Shown one piece after another: positions 8,850 through 17,835 of a stretch of 48,702 bases of DNA. The stretch is taken from positions 2,266 through 50,967 of the forward strand of contig NZ_OEZH01000090.1 in NCBI RefSeq assembly GCF_900243075.1, in the 5' to 3' direction. Every line of letters starts with the position of its first letter. Within the stretch, counting starts at the first letter, position 1. The stretch comes from Clostridioides difficile (lineage in GTDB: Bacteria > Bacillota > Clostridia > Peptostreptococcales > Peptostreptococcaceae). Made by a program: the position numbers and the translations under genes. The notes beneath the pieces are model-generated. The model was not told the DNA's origin and ran no database searches. It saw only the letters and a list, made by a program, of their open reading frames with translations.

Positions 8850-8902
8850 AAAAAAAGTGCCTCATGAACTAAAAAATTCATTTTGAGACACCCCCTTTTT
8901 TG
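8850..8902 (-). terminator. Terminator of the c-di-GMP/YdcF operon (second copy of a repeat)
   Basis: The hairpin contains GTGCCTCATGAACTAAAAA and a TTTTGAGACAC arm and is nearly identical to 57-109. It lies directly after the stop codon at 8903 and gives a T-run on the minus strand. Confidence 0.75.
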
Positions 8903-9649
8903 TTATCTATCAAAAACAATGGTTTTCCATAATGCAAAAAATTCTCTTGTGTAATAAGTAGGTACAAATGAAAGTTTTGATTTACTAGCATAAAAAGAAG
9001 TATTTTTATATCCATTTCTATATGCTAATATTTTACTTCTAAGAACATGAAAATCTGTTGTCACTATTTTGATTTTTAAATTTTTAAATTTTATTTCACT
9101 ATGTTCTTCTATCTTCAACTTTGAATACTTAAAGTTCTCATAAGTATTAGTGGATTTATCTTCTTCTATTATCCTATTCTTATCTACACCATTTTTTATA
9201 AGATAATCCTTCATAGCTTTTGCCTCAGTTATATTTTCTCCACTTCCTTTGCCACCAGATACTACTACATAACAATCATCATTAATTTTTAAATATTTCA
9301 ATGCAGTATCTAATCTTCCCTTCAAAGTTGTGCTTGGTATAGTCTTCTTTACAGAAGCTCCTAAAATCAATAGATAATCACTTTTTGACTCAAAACTATT
9401 TTTAGGATAAAAAACAATTAAACTCTCAGTGATTATGAATACTATTAAAAAAATACTGATTATTATCTTTAACACTCTATAAAAAACCTTCTTTTCTTTG
9501 ATTTTTTTCTTAAATATTTGATAAACAATTAGTAGAATTCCTACAACTAAGAAAAGCTCACTAAATGAAATTCCTCCAAAAACTATTTTAAGATAAAAAT
9601 AGTAAATTGCAAATATTATACCTAATATCAAACTTATACTATTTAACAT
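8903..9649 (-). CDS. YdcF/SanA-like membrane protein (DUF218)
   Basis: The protein has three N-terminal membrane segments (about 4-20, 30-46 and 59-80) and a C-terminal DUF218/YdcF domain (about 90-235), probably outside the membrane. Family motifs are visible: LLILGASVK (93-101), the Gly-rich VVVSGGKGSGE followed by TEAKAM (128-146), STNTYENFKYS (166-176) and IVTTDFHVLRS (195-205). SanA/YdcF proteins are linked to envelope permeability and cell-wall metabolism, but their chemistry is unsettled. The gene starts 28 bases after the stop of the diguanylate cyclase gene and ends at a strong terminator, so it is the last gene of the c-di-GMP operon. A surface-related output of that signalling is possible (inference). 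A modest AAAGGA site is 10 bases before the ATG. Confidence 0.8.
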   Translation of the reverse strand: MLNSISLILGIIFAIYYFYLKIVFGGISFSELFLVVGILLIVYQIFKKKIKEKKVFYRVLKIIISIFLIVFIITESLIVFYPKNSFESKSDYLLILGASVKKTIPSTTLKGRLDTALKYLKINDDCYVVVSGGKGSGENITEAKAMKDYLIKNGVDKNRIIEEDKSTNTYENFKYSKLKIEEHSEIKFKNLKIKIVTTDFHVLRSKILAYRNGYKNTSFYASKSKLSFVPTYYTREFFALWKTIVFDR

Positions 9650-9677
9650 ATCGCCAAAATCCTTTTTATTTATTTTT

Positions 9678-12600
9678 TTATAAAGAAGTATCTATACATT
9701 CTATAAGACAGTTATATTCTCCATCTATCCAATTAATCCAACTTGCTATACTGATATTTGTATCAAATATATTTGTCTCCATTCTGAATTTTGAATGTTT
9801 ATTTTCTTTCAATCCATTAAGAGGACAATTATTGCATGGGCTACTAGATTTTAATAATGCTTTATAACAAGTTTCTCCCAATTTTATCTCTGAATCTAGA
9901 TGTGATACCTTATTGTTGATAAAAATAAGTTCATAAGTATTTGGATTTACTATATATACATAATTATCAACAGAATCAAGGACTTCTTTAAGTACCGACT
10001 TAGATTTTTCACATTCATTTGTTACTTTTATATTATTATCACTTATATTATTTTCAAGTTTATTCTGGTAGATACAATCATTATAAAGTGCATATTTATC
10101 TTTACCTTTACTCTTTGCATAATAAAGTGCTATGTCCGCTTTTTGATAAAGTTCTTTAAATATAGTTCCATGTTCTGGAACAAATGAGATTCCAACTGTA
10201 CCAGATATCTTATATGTCTTTTTATTTTCAGTATAAGAATTTCTAAATATATCACAGATTTTTTCTGCTTTCTTTTTAACATTCTCGAAAGATTGGATGT
10301 TTTTTAAGAATACTATAAACTCATCTCCACCAATACGACCTACTATATCGTCTTTTCTAAATATAGGTTTTAGGTGTTTAGAAACTTCGAATAATACTTT
10401 ATCTCCAAATACATGTCCTAAATTATCATTCACAGATTTAAAATTATCTATATCAACAATTAAAAAAGCATGAATTCCTGAACTTGCTTCCTCGGAATTT
10501 AAAAAATCATTAATCAACTTTTCTGTAGTACCTTTATTATATAATCCTGTAAGAGTATCTCTTTCAGCTTTTAGTTTTAATCTGATTTCTTCATTTTTCT
10601 GATTATCAATATCTTTGACATAAGCAAGTGCTTTTATATCATTCGTAATAGAATCTTTTATTAAGTGCATTGTGCAAATAACCCAAATCATTTTATTTTC
10701 TTGATTCATTCTTTGATATTCTAATTTTATTTCAGTTACATTGTTTTTATATGCAGTTAATAAATTTTCACATAAAAAAGTATTTAAAAATACTTCTTTG
10801 TTGTCTTTGTGAATAATACTGCTTGCTATAGTTTTTACCATTTCAGAATAGTTATTGTCAGGTTTAATTCCAAACGGTTTGTGCCAACTTTTATTTCCTT
10901 TGATAAAAGTATCCTTTGATACATTTATCTCATAAGTTATCATTGCTTCTGACAATATAGCTGAATGATATTTGCCTTCTTGACTATACCTTATCTCCGC
11001 TTCTTTTTGTTTACTTATATCTTCCTGTATACCAATTGCTCTTACAGGATTACCATCCTCATCAAAAATAGTAGTCAAAGTAATCTTATTCCATATATAA
11101 CTTTCATCTGGAAGTTTTATCTTAACTACACAACTTGCCGTTTTTGCTCCATTTATTACATTCTCATACATATTTATGAAATCATCACTAAAATCTTTAT
11201 GAATAATTCCTGACTCTACTAGAGAATATGGAACATTTTTAACCATTTTATAAATATTATATTTATCAAGTTCTTTACTAGTATTTAAAAGTGATTTAGT
11301 TTTTATATCATACTCAAATATGGTGTTTGATGTTTGTTTTAATGCAATTCTAAATCTCTCCTCATTGATTTTAAGTTTTTGTTCTGCATTTTTCAAGTCT
11401 GTTATATCAGTTAGAATCCAAATACCTTTTTTACTACCATCATCATCAATAATAAGTCTTCCTTTTATAGAAACCCAGATAATAGTACCATCTCTTCTTA
11501 TTATTCTATGTTCACATACAGCTATACCTTTTGTATCTAACTGATGTTGTATATTTTCAAGAATCTTTTTTCTATCATCATAAAAAACAAGATTACATGC
11601 TTTGTATTGAAGTTCATTTTTTAATTGTTCATTTGTATATCCAATTATTGAAAGATAACCAGAGTTAGTGTATTTTATAGTAAAATCCTCATTAAATTCT
11701 GTTATGAGTATACCACCTAAAATATTTTCTGATACCATTTCAAGTTCTAGATTTTTTTGTTCCATTTCTTGTTCTAATTTTTTTGTTTTAGTAATGTCTA
11801 CAGTGACACAACAAATATACTCTTTTCCATCAGGTTCTGTTATAAGTTCTCCCTTGTCCAAAACCCATACTATGTCACCACTTTTTGTTATAATTCTGTA
11901 TTCTAATTCAATAGTTTTATTTTTGTAAAGTTGTTCAGAAATTTCTCTTTTTATTCTTTTAACATCATCTTTATGTATTAAATTATAAAAATTATTATTA
12001 AATAATGTTTTTAGTTCTTCTCTTGTATAGCCAGATAAATCTATAAATCCATCACTTAAAAAGTTAAACTCGCACGTTTCACCAATAGTACACTTTTGTA
12101 CTCCTCCAGGAATACTATTTGTAATAGATGATATTTCTTTGTTAGCTTTTAATATATGTTTCTGTGATTTATTATTTTTATAAAATATATATATTATAAG
12201 TATGACAAACAACAAGAACACCTTAAAAATAAGCGAAAATGCTAATTGGTTTATTTTATCAATATTTTTTCTTACAGTATATTGTGGTATTACAGAAAGC
12301 ACATACCAATCATTTACACCAATTGGGGTATAAGTAGCATAATGATTTTCTCCTTTGTATTCATATGATACAAAACCACTCTTGTTACTTTTTGTATCTT
12401 CATATATTTTTTTATAGTTGTAGTCATCATCAAAAGAAGCCTTTTTAAATATGTCATATATATTACTACTTGATTTAATCAACTTGTTTGTATGTAAAGA
12501 TTTTAGAACAAACTGTCCACTAGATTCAAATATATCTATATATCCTTCACTGTTAAAACTTGTTATATCTATGAATTCAGCTAATTTGTCATTGTAGTAA

Positions 12601-13103
12601 GAACCATACAAAATACCCATTACTTTGTTATTCTTATTAAGTATAGGGGTAGCTATAACAAAAGTATCTTTTCCATCAATTGGAGATTTTACAACTTCAG
12701 ATATATTACTTTCTCCACTAATTGCTTTCTTAAAGTATTGATAATTTGCGACATTCATAATTTTACCATCACTAGTATGGCTTGTACCATCAGGAGATAC
12801 AATAGAAATTCTTTGAAAATCAGATTCTTTTGATACACTAGCTAATAATGGGATTATTTCCGGTTTATCTATAGTGTCAAAGTATGAAACCATATTTGCC
12901 ACACTTTTTATAAAGGATAAGGAACTATCTAATTTTATTTTTATAGCATTAGAACTTTGTAAAGATATTTCTTTTAAATTAACTTTATTATTTTCTTCTT
13001 CTTGAACATTCGTTTTAAACGCAAAATCAGAAAAAGAAATTATTGTAAATAAAAATATTAAAATAATACTCAGTACACTTTTTAACGATTTTGCTCTTAT
13101 CAC
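9678..13103 (-). CDS. Membrane diguanylate cyclase with dCache and multiple PAS domains
   Basis: This enzyme would make c-di-GMP from two GTP. Membrane helices at about 8-29 and 287-309 enclose a dCache-type extracellular sensor (about 35-285). Four PAS domains follow (about 325-440, 450-570, 580-700 and 705-835). The catalytic GGDEF domain covers about 843-1010. The motif is a perfect GGDEF at 925-929, and RKDD at 916-919 is an intact RxxD inhibitory site, so product inhibition is expected. After GGDEF comes an unusual extra PAS-like segment (about 1040-1141) with the cysteine cluster CYKALLKSSSPCNNCPL. The start is a GTG preceded by GGGAGGTGAT. It lies 32 bases after the phosphodiesterase gene, in the same operon. 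It appears to match the gene known as CD1841 in C. difficile 630 (from memory, unverified). Confidence 0.92.
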   Translation of the reverse strand: MIRAKSLKSVLSIILIFLFTIISFSDFAFKTNVQEEENNKVNLKEISLQSSNAIKIKLDSSLSFIKSVANMVSYFDTIDKPEIIPLLASVSKESDFQRISIVSPDGTSHTSDGKIMNVANYQYFKKAISGESNISEVVKSPIDGKDTFVIATPILNKNNKVMGILYGSYYNDKLAEFIDITSFNSEGYIDIFESSGQFVLKSLHTNKLIKSSSNIYDIFKKASFDDDYNYKKIYEDTKSNKSGFVSYEYKGENHYATYTPIGVNDWYVLSVIPQYTVRKNIDKINQLAFSLIFKVFLLFVILIIYIFYKNNKSQKHILKANKEISSITNSIPGGVQKCTIGETCEFNFLSDGFIDLSGYTREELKTLFNNNFYNLIHKDDVKRIKREISEQLYKNKTIELEYRIITKSGDIVWVLDKGELITEPDGKEYICCVTVDITKTKKLEQEMEQKNLELEMVSENILGGILITEFNEDFTIKYTNSGYLSIIGYTNEQLKNELQYKACNLVFYDDRKKILENIQHQLDTKGIAVCEHRIIRRDGTIIWVSIKGRLIIDDDGSKKGIWILTDITDLKNAEQKLKINEERFRIALKQTSNTIFEYDIKTKSLLNTSKELDKYNIYKMVKNVPYSLVESGIIHKDFSDDFINMYENVINGAKTASCVVKIKLPDESYIWNKITLTTIFDEDGNPVRAIGIQEDISKQKEAEIRYSQEGKYHSAILSEAMITYEINVSKDTFIKGNKSWHKPFGIKPDNNYSEMVKTIASSIIHKDNKEVFLNTFLCENLLTAYKNNVTEIKLEYQRMNQENKMIWVICTMHLIKDSITNDIKALAYVKDIDNQKNEEIRLKLKAERDTLTGLYNKGTTEKLINDFLNSEEASSGIHAFLIVDIDNFKSVNDNLGHVFGDKVLFEVSKHLKPIFRKDDIVGRIGGDEFIVFLKNIQSFENVKKKAEKICDIFRNSYTENKKTYKISGTVGISFVPEHGTIFKELYQKADIALYYAKSKGKDKYALYNDCIYQNKLENNISDNNIKVTNECEKSKSVLKEVLDSVDNYVYIVNPNTYELIFINNKVSHLDSEIKLGETCYKALLKSSSPCNNCPLNGLKENKHSKFRMETNIFDTNISIASWINWIDGEYNCLIECIDTSL

Positions 13104-13135
13104 TTAATCATCACCTCCCATTTAAAATTTATTGA

Positions 13136-15313
13136 CTATATTTTATAGACTAATTTTTCAAATTCTTTAATTGGTAATGGTTTTGAAAAATAATATCCTT
13201 GAACAATATCACAGTTTGCTTTTTTTAACATTTCTATTTGACTTTTTGTCTCGATTCCTTCAGCAACAACACTTATTCCTAATTGTTTAATGAGAGAAAC
13301 TATACTTTTTATAACAATTTGACTCTTATCAATATCTTTATCATCTATAAAAAATCCTCTATCTAATTTTATTACATTTAATGGGATATTTTTAAGCATA
13401 TTTACAGAAGAATATCCTGAGCCAAAATCATCCATTGAAATTATAAAACCAATATCCTGTAGATTTCGACTTACATCAAATAGAATATCAGTATCTCCAA
13501 ACATACTAGATTCAGTAATTTCAACCTCTATTAAATTATATGGTACTTTATATCTATCACATATATTTACTATTTTTGAAATAAAGTCTTTTTTTAAAAA
13601 ATCAACTCTTGAGAAGTTTACAGATATAGGTAAAGGTGAAATTCCTTTATCAAATAAAGACCTGATTTCTTTACAAGCTTGTTCTAATATGTACATATCA
13701 ATCTTTTTGATAAATCCATTTTTTTCAAAGATAGGAATAAAATCACCTGGATATATGATTTCTTTTTCTGTATATTGCCATCTGACTAGGGCTTCACTTC
13801 CACAAAATTTATCTAATTTAATATTATATTTTGGTTGTAAATACATTACGAATTGACCATTTTCAAGTGCATATTCCATTTCTTTTTCTATCTTATCTTC
13901 AAGTAATAATTTATCTCTTAATTCATCATTAAAAAATGCAAAATTTACATCACTATTATTTTTTATTGATGATTTTGCAAGTGAAGCTCTATCACTATAT
14001 GCACTTACAGATAGAGTCTTATCTTTGATTTCATAGATTCCAAAAGATAAGTTTATAAGTTCATTATTTATAATAATTCTTTTGATAATATTTATTATAT
14101 CTTCTTTTGTGTCATATGTTAACAATATATTAAAATTATCAGCACTTACACGAGCAAAAGTTTCATTATCATCAGTTAATTCACTTAAAGTATTGGCAAT
14201 GTTTTTTAAGATTACGTTTCCCTTTTTATGACCATATATGTCATTAATTGCTTTAAATTTATCAATATCAAATATAACCATTGCATATTTATCATTTTGT
14301 GATGCTTTTTTCAATAAATTTGTAACATCTAATTCAAATTTTCTCCAATTGGAATAACCAGTCACAAAATCTGTATACGCTATTTTTTCTATAGTTTTTT
14401 GACTATGTGCCTTTGAGTATAATATGTAGATTATGATACCTAAAAATAAAAATGAAAGTATAATCCATCCAATAATTGTAACTATTATTAGACTATTTAG
14501 TTTTTTAGATACAACCATTTTTGGAACAAAAGATGCTATAAACCAATCATTGATTTCTAGAGATGTATATGCCATATAAAATTTTCTCTCTGATTCTTTA
14601 ACTTCTACTACACCTTGGTCTGATATTTTCATATTTTTAAAAGTAAAGCTTTTTTCAAAGTTAATTTGAGCTAGATTTGTAATATTCGAGTTTAAATTTT
14701 TATGATAAGGCGGAATAATTATCTTACCATTACTATCACATATAAGTGAAAAACCTTCGCCATTAAATGTAGAAATAGACAAGAATTCAGATATAAATTC
14801 AAAATTATAATCGGCTGCAATTACAGCAACTATCTTACCTTTATTATATAATGGTACAGCGTATGTTTTAGTAAGTTTTCCAGTAGATTTATCTATTAAT
14901 GGTTTTGATATATTAGCTTTACCTCTAATAGCAAGTTTAAAATAGTCTCTATCTGAAAAATCTGTTCCAAAGATTCCTTCAGCATAACCTTTCCCATTAG
15001 GTAAAATCATCCCTATATTATTGTAATCACTTCTTTTATTAAATGATTTCAACATTTTTAAAGTTTTTTCTAAATTGAAATCTTCCTCGGTTTCTAAAAG
15101 TTTAGAAATATTTTCTAATTCTTTTAAATTACTTGTCAATTTGCTATTAATGACAATTTTGCTTTCTTCACTAATTTCAGATAAATAATTTTTTGTTTCA
15201 TATTCTAACACTCTATCCATATTACTTACGTAAAAAAATGCAAATATACTAAAAAAGAATAATACTATAAATGCTATTGATGTATTTTTTACTATCGGTC
15301 TACTGTTTTTCAA
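13136..15313 (-). CDS. Membrane c-di-GMP phosphodiesterase with dCache, degenerate GGDEF and EAL domains
   Basis: This enzyme would hydrolyse c-di-GMP to pGpG. A dCache-like extracellular sensor (containing FSDRDYF) lies between two membrane helices (about residues 10-33 and 275-300). A GGDEF domain follows whose signature is SADNF in ARVSADNFNIL, so it cannot be a cyclase but may bind GTP. The EAL domain keeps SEALVRW, NFSRVDF, VEITES, MDDFGSGYSS, IKLDRGF, VVAEGIET and VQGYYFSKPLP, so the metal and catalytic residues look complete. The start is uncertain. The GTG at 15328 directly abuts its Shine-Dalgarno sequence, whereas the TTG at 15313 lies 6 bases after GAGGTG; I prefer the TTG. It heads the operon with the diguanylate cyclase and YdcF-like gene. 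It likely corresponds to CD1840 of strain 630 (from memory). Confidence 0.9.
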   Translation of the reverse strand: MKNSRPIVKNTSIAFIVLFFFSIFAFFYVSNMDRVLEYETKNYLSEISEESKIVINSKLTSNLKELENISKLLETEEDFNLEKTLKMLKSFNKRSDYNNIGMILPNGKGYAEGIFGTDFSDRDYFKLAIRGKANISKPLIDKSTGKLTKTYAVPLYNKGKIVAVIAADYNFEFISEFLSISTFNGEGFSLICDSNGKIIIPPYHKNLNSNITNLAQINFEKSFTFKNMKISDQGVVEVKESERKFYMAYTSLEINDWFIASFVPKMVVSKKLNSLIIVTIIGWIILSFLFLGIIIYILYSKAHSQKTIEKIAYTDFVTGYSNWRKFELDVTNLLKKASQNDKYAMVIFDIDKFKAINDIYGHKKGNVILKNIANTLSELTDDNETFARVSADNFNILLTYDTKEDIINIIKRIIINNELINLSFGIYEIKDKTLSVSAYSDRASLAKSSIKNNSDVNFAFFNDELRDKLLLEDKIEKEMEYALENGQFVMYLQPKYNIKLDKFCGSEALVRWQYTEKEIIYPGDFIPIFEKNGFIKKIDMYILEQACKEIRSLFDKGISPLPISVNFSRVDFLKKDFISKIVNICDRYKVPYNLIEVEITESSMFGDTDILFDVSRNLQDIGFIISMDDFGSGYSSVNMLKNIPLNVIKLDRGFFIDDKDIDKSQIVIKSIVSLIKQLGISVVAEGIETKSQIEMLKKANCDIVQGYYFSKPLPIKEFEKLVYKI

Positions 15314-15460
15314 ATATCTACACCTCACCCTCCTTAGTAATTATAATATAATTGATTCACTTTATTTTACTATTAATAACTGTTTTTTACAATTAAGTTT
15401 TATAAATTATTGATAAAGGGCAATTTAAATAAATACTATTTACAGGATAATAATATTTAA

Positions 15461-15548
15461 GGGTATAAATACATCAATAGCATATTTAATTATATTGAAT
15501 CTATAGTTACTAATATAATTAAATATACTATCGTTTATATTTATACCC
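15461..15548. repeat. 88-base near-perfect palindrome downstream of tyrA
   Basis: Arms of about 36 bases begin with GGGTATAAATA and end with ATATTTAATTATATT on the inner side. They pair except for one 5-6 base internal patch and one mismatch, with a loop of about 15 bases. It begins 28 bases after the tyrA stop codon and could serve as a terminator or processing stem, but there is no good T-run. It may instead be a small mobile hairpin element; no clear target duplication is seen. Confidence 0.7.
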
Positions 15549-15575
15549 ATCTATATATAGCTTAAATAGCAATCT

Positions 15576-16415
15576 TTATTTTTCTAAAGCCTCTCTTCTT
15601 ATTGATGATTTTTTAAAATATTCTATCAATTTGTTTTTATCATTATTAAAGATAGCATCTTTTACTAAGTTTACTTCTGATTCAAAATTCTCTATAGCTT
15701 TTAGTAAATTATCTCTATTCCCTAAAAAAAGTTCGCTCCATAAGTCTTCATTCATATTTGCAATTCTAGTTAAGTCCCTATAACTATCTCCAATAAATTT
15801 ACCTGTATCTCTACCTTCTTCATCACTATTTATTAGAGCAACTGCCATAACATGAGGTAGCTGAGATGTAAAAGCTATAATCTCATCATGCTTCTGTGAA
15901 GTTAGTTTTTTTACTCTTTTGAATCCTATATCTAAAATTAAATTTTCAACCAATTCTAAGTTTTTTATATTATTTTTACCAGTTGGAGTAATTATGTAAT
16001 TTGCACCATTAAAAACTTCTTCACTTGCAAAATCAATTCCCTTTTTTTCCCTACCTGCCATGGGATGACCAAATATAAAATCTATATCACCTGGAATAAT
16101 TTGCAACACATCATTGATAAGTGTTTCTTTTATTCCTGTAGTATCAGTAATTATAGTTCCTTTTTTAAAAAAGTCTTTATTATTATTTAAAAAATCTACA
16201 ATTAATCTAGGATATATAGACAATATAATTAAATCAGCTTTTTTAAATAGCTCTTTACCTGTAGTACATCCTTTTTTTATAATTTTTGCTTCTTCTGCTT
16301 TCTTTAAAGTTTCTAAGTCTACATCTACTCCAAATACATTTTCATATCCAGCTTTTTTTAATGCCTTAGCAAAAGAGCCTCCTATAACTCCTAGCCCTAC
16401 AATAACAATATTCAT
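15576..16415 (-). CDS. tyrA: Prephenate dehydrogenase
   Basis: It oxidatively decarboxylates prephenate to 4-hydroxyphenylpyruvate with NAD(P), the committed step to tyrosine. The N-terminal Rossmann motif is GLGVIGGS (7-14). IITDTTGIKETL and FGHPMAGREKKGI are the substrate-binding segments, and the helical C-terminal dimerization domain contains TSQLPHVMAVAL and RDLTRIA. At 279 residues it is a stand-alone TyrA without chorismate mutase or ACT domain. Chorismate mutase activity is supplied by PheA in the same operon. AGGAGG lies about 11 bases before the ATG. It is the last gene of the aromatic operon, 20 bases after aroK. Confidence 0.95.
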   Translation of the reverse strand: MNIVIVGLGVIGGSFAKALKKAGYENVFGVDVDLETLKKAEEAKIIKKGCTTGKELFKKADLIILSIYPRLIVDFLNNNKDFFKKGTIITDTTGIKETLINDVLQIIPGDIDFIFGHPMAGREKKGIDFASEEVFNGANYIITPTGKNNIKNLELVENLILDIGFKRVKKLTSQKHDEIIAFTSQLPHVMAVALINSDEEGRDTGKFIGDSYRDLTRIANMNEDLWSELFLGNRDNLLKAIENFESEVNLVKDAIFNNDKNKLIEYFKKSSIRREALEK

Positions 16416-16435
16416 TATTCTTACTTCCTCCTAGA

Positions 16436-16969
16436 TTATTTTTCTTTAAATGCAAATTTAAAATTTTCACTGATTGCATTTGTAATGTTATATACAGCAT
16501 TATTTAACGATTTATCATTTAAAATTTCTATATCTGAAAATCTTTTATAAAGATTTATTCTCTCATTATAAAGATTATACAATCTATCTTTTCCATTTTT
16601 TAATAAGGGTCTTGAATTAATATTTATATCTTCTAAAATCCTTTGTATAGGTCTATTAATAAAAACTATTATACCTGTTTCTTTTAATATATCCATGTTG
16701 ACATTCTTTTTTATTACACCACCACCTGTAGATACTACTGTCTTATCACTTATAGAAAGTTCTTTACATGCTTGAGTCTCATAGTCTCTAAAAACACCTT
16801 CTCCTTCTGAAAATAATTCTGTTATACTTTTTTGAGATATTTGACTTATGTAATCATCCATATCACAGAAACTACAATTATATTCTTGAGCCAGAAGTTT
16901 ACCTATTGTAGTCTTTCCACTACCAGGCATACCTATTAATATTAGTTTTTCTTTTACTTTATTTATCAT
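16436..16969 (-). CDS. aroK: Shikimate kinase
   Basis: It phosphorylates shikimate at O3 using ATP. Walker A is GMPGSGKT (13-20), the shikimate-binding segment is CDMDDYIS, the Gly-rich STGGGVIK lies near residue 80, and the lid contains NSRPLLKNGKDR. At 177 residues it is the usual single-domain length. GGGGG lies 7 bases before the ATG. It follows aroE by about 11 bases and precedes tyrA. Confidence 0.95.
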   Translation of the reverse strand: MINKVKEKLILIGMPGSGKTTIGKLLAQEYNCSFCDMDDYISQISQKSITELFSEGEGVFRDYETQACKELSISDKTVVSTGGGVIKKNVNMDILKETGIIVFINRPIQRILEDININSRPLLKNGKDRLYNLYNERINLYKRFSDIEILNDKSLNNAVYNITNAISENFKFAFKEK

Positions 16970-16980
16970 AACAATCCCCC

Positions 16981-17790
16981 TTATAAAAACTCTAATTTTA
17001 ATTCATTATATATAACATCTAAAATACCAGTATCTATTTTAGTATCTTGCCAAATTTCCTGAGATTTTATTGCTTGCCCTACCAACATATATAAACCATC
17101 ACAAGTTTTTTTACCTATACTATTACCAACTCTTAAAAATTCTGTTTCTCCAGGATTGTAAATTAAATCTACTAATGTATCAAAATTTTGTATAATAGAT
17201 TTTGGCACTGGCGATATTCCTATATTAGGGTACATACCTACTGGTGTAGCATTTAATATTATATCTCCTTTTATACATTTAAGTTCTTCATAGTCTATTA
17301 ATATAGCTTTATTATTTAATAATTTTTTGTTCCCTTTTTTTCTGGTTGAAACGTAAACCTTCTCTATTCCAGAATCAAGAAGATATGTAAGGGCGGCTTT
17401 AGATGCTCCACCAGTTCCTAATATCACAGCTACTTTTCCTTGAACATCAATATTAGCCTTTTTAAACATACTGTCGAGACCAAAGTAATCTGTATTATAA
17501 CCGTATAACATATTTTCCTTGAGTAAAATTGTATTAACTGCTCCTATACGTTTTGCCTCTGGTGATATGAAATCCAGATATTCCATAATACGCTCCTTAT
17601 ATGGTACAGTAACATTTATTCCTTGGATTCCTAATAATTTTATAGCACCATCTAACTTAGATATATCTTCTTTTGAAATTTCAAAATTTTTATAGGCACT
17701 TTCAATATTTAATATCTCAAATATTCTCTTGTGTATTTGAGGGGAAACACTGTGAGAAAGTTTTTCACCTACTAGACCAAAAAAATTCAT
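16981..17790 (-). CDS. aroE: Shikimate dehydrogenase
   Basis: It reduces 3-dehydroshikimate to shikimate with NADPH. The substrate site contains SHSVSPQIHK (12-21), NVTVPYKE with catalytic Lys65, and NTDYFG with Asp101. The NADP-binding loop is GTGGASKA (125-132), followed by STRKKGNKK, which suits NADPH binding. NATPVGMYP is also present. At 269 residues it is typical of AroE rather than the YdiB or bifunctional forms. AGGAGG precedes the ATG by 8 bases. It lies about 45 bases after pheA. Confidence 0.95.
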   Translation of the reverse strand: MNFFGLVGEKLSHSVSPQIHKRIFEILNIESAYKNFEISKEDISKLDGAIKLLGIQGINVTVPYKERIMEYLDFISPEAKRIGAVNTILLKENMLYGYNTDYFGLDSMFKKANIDVQGKVAVILGTGGASKAALTYLLDSGIEKVYVSTRKKGNKKLLNNKAILIDYEELKCIKGDIILNATPVGMYPNIGISPVPKSIIQNFDTLVDLIYNPGETEFLRVGNSIGKKTCDGLYMLVGQAIKSQEIWQDTKIDTGILDVIYNELKLEFL

Positions 17791-17835
17791 ATTTACACCT
17801 CCTGATAAATATAGTCAAACAAAGAATTATATTGA

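Noticed and set aside
13136-15313. Dual-function cyclase plus phosphodiesterase
   Set aside because: The GGDEF signature is SADNF, so cyclase activity is not expected; only the EAL domain looks catalytic.
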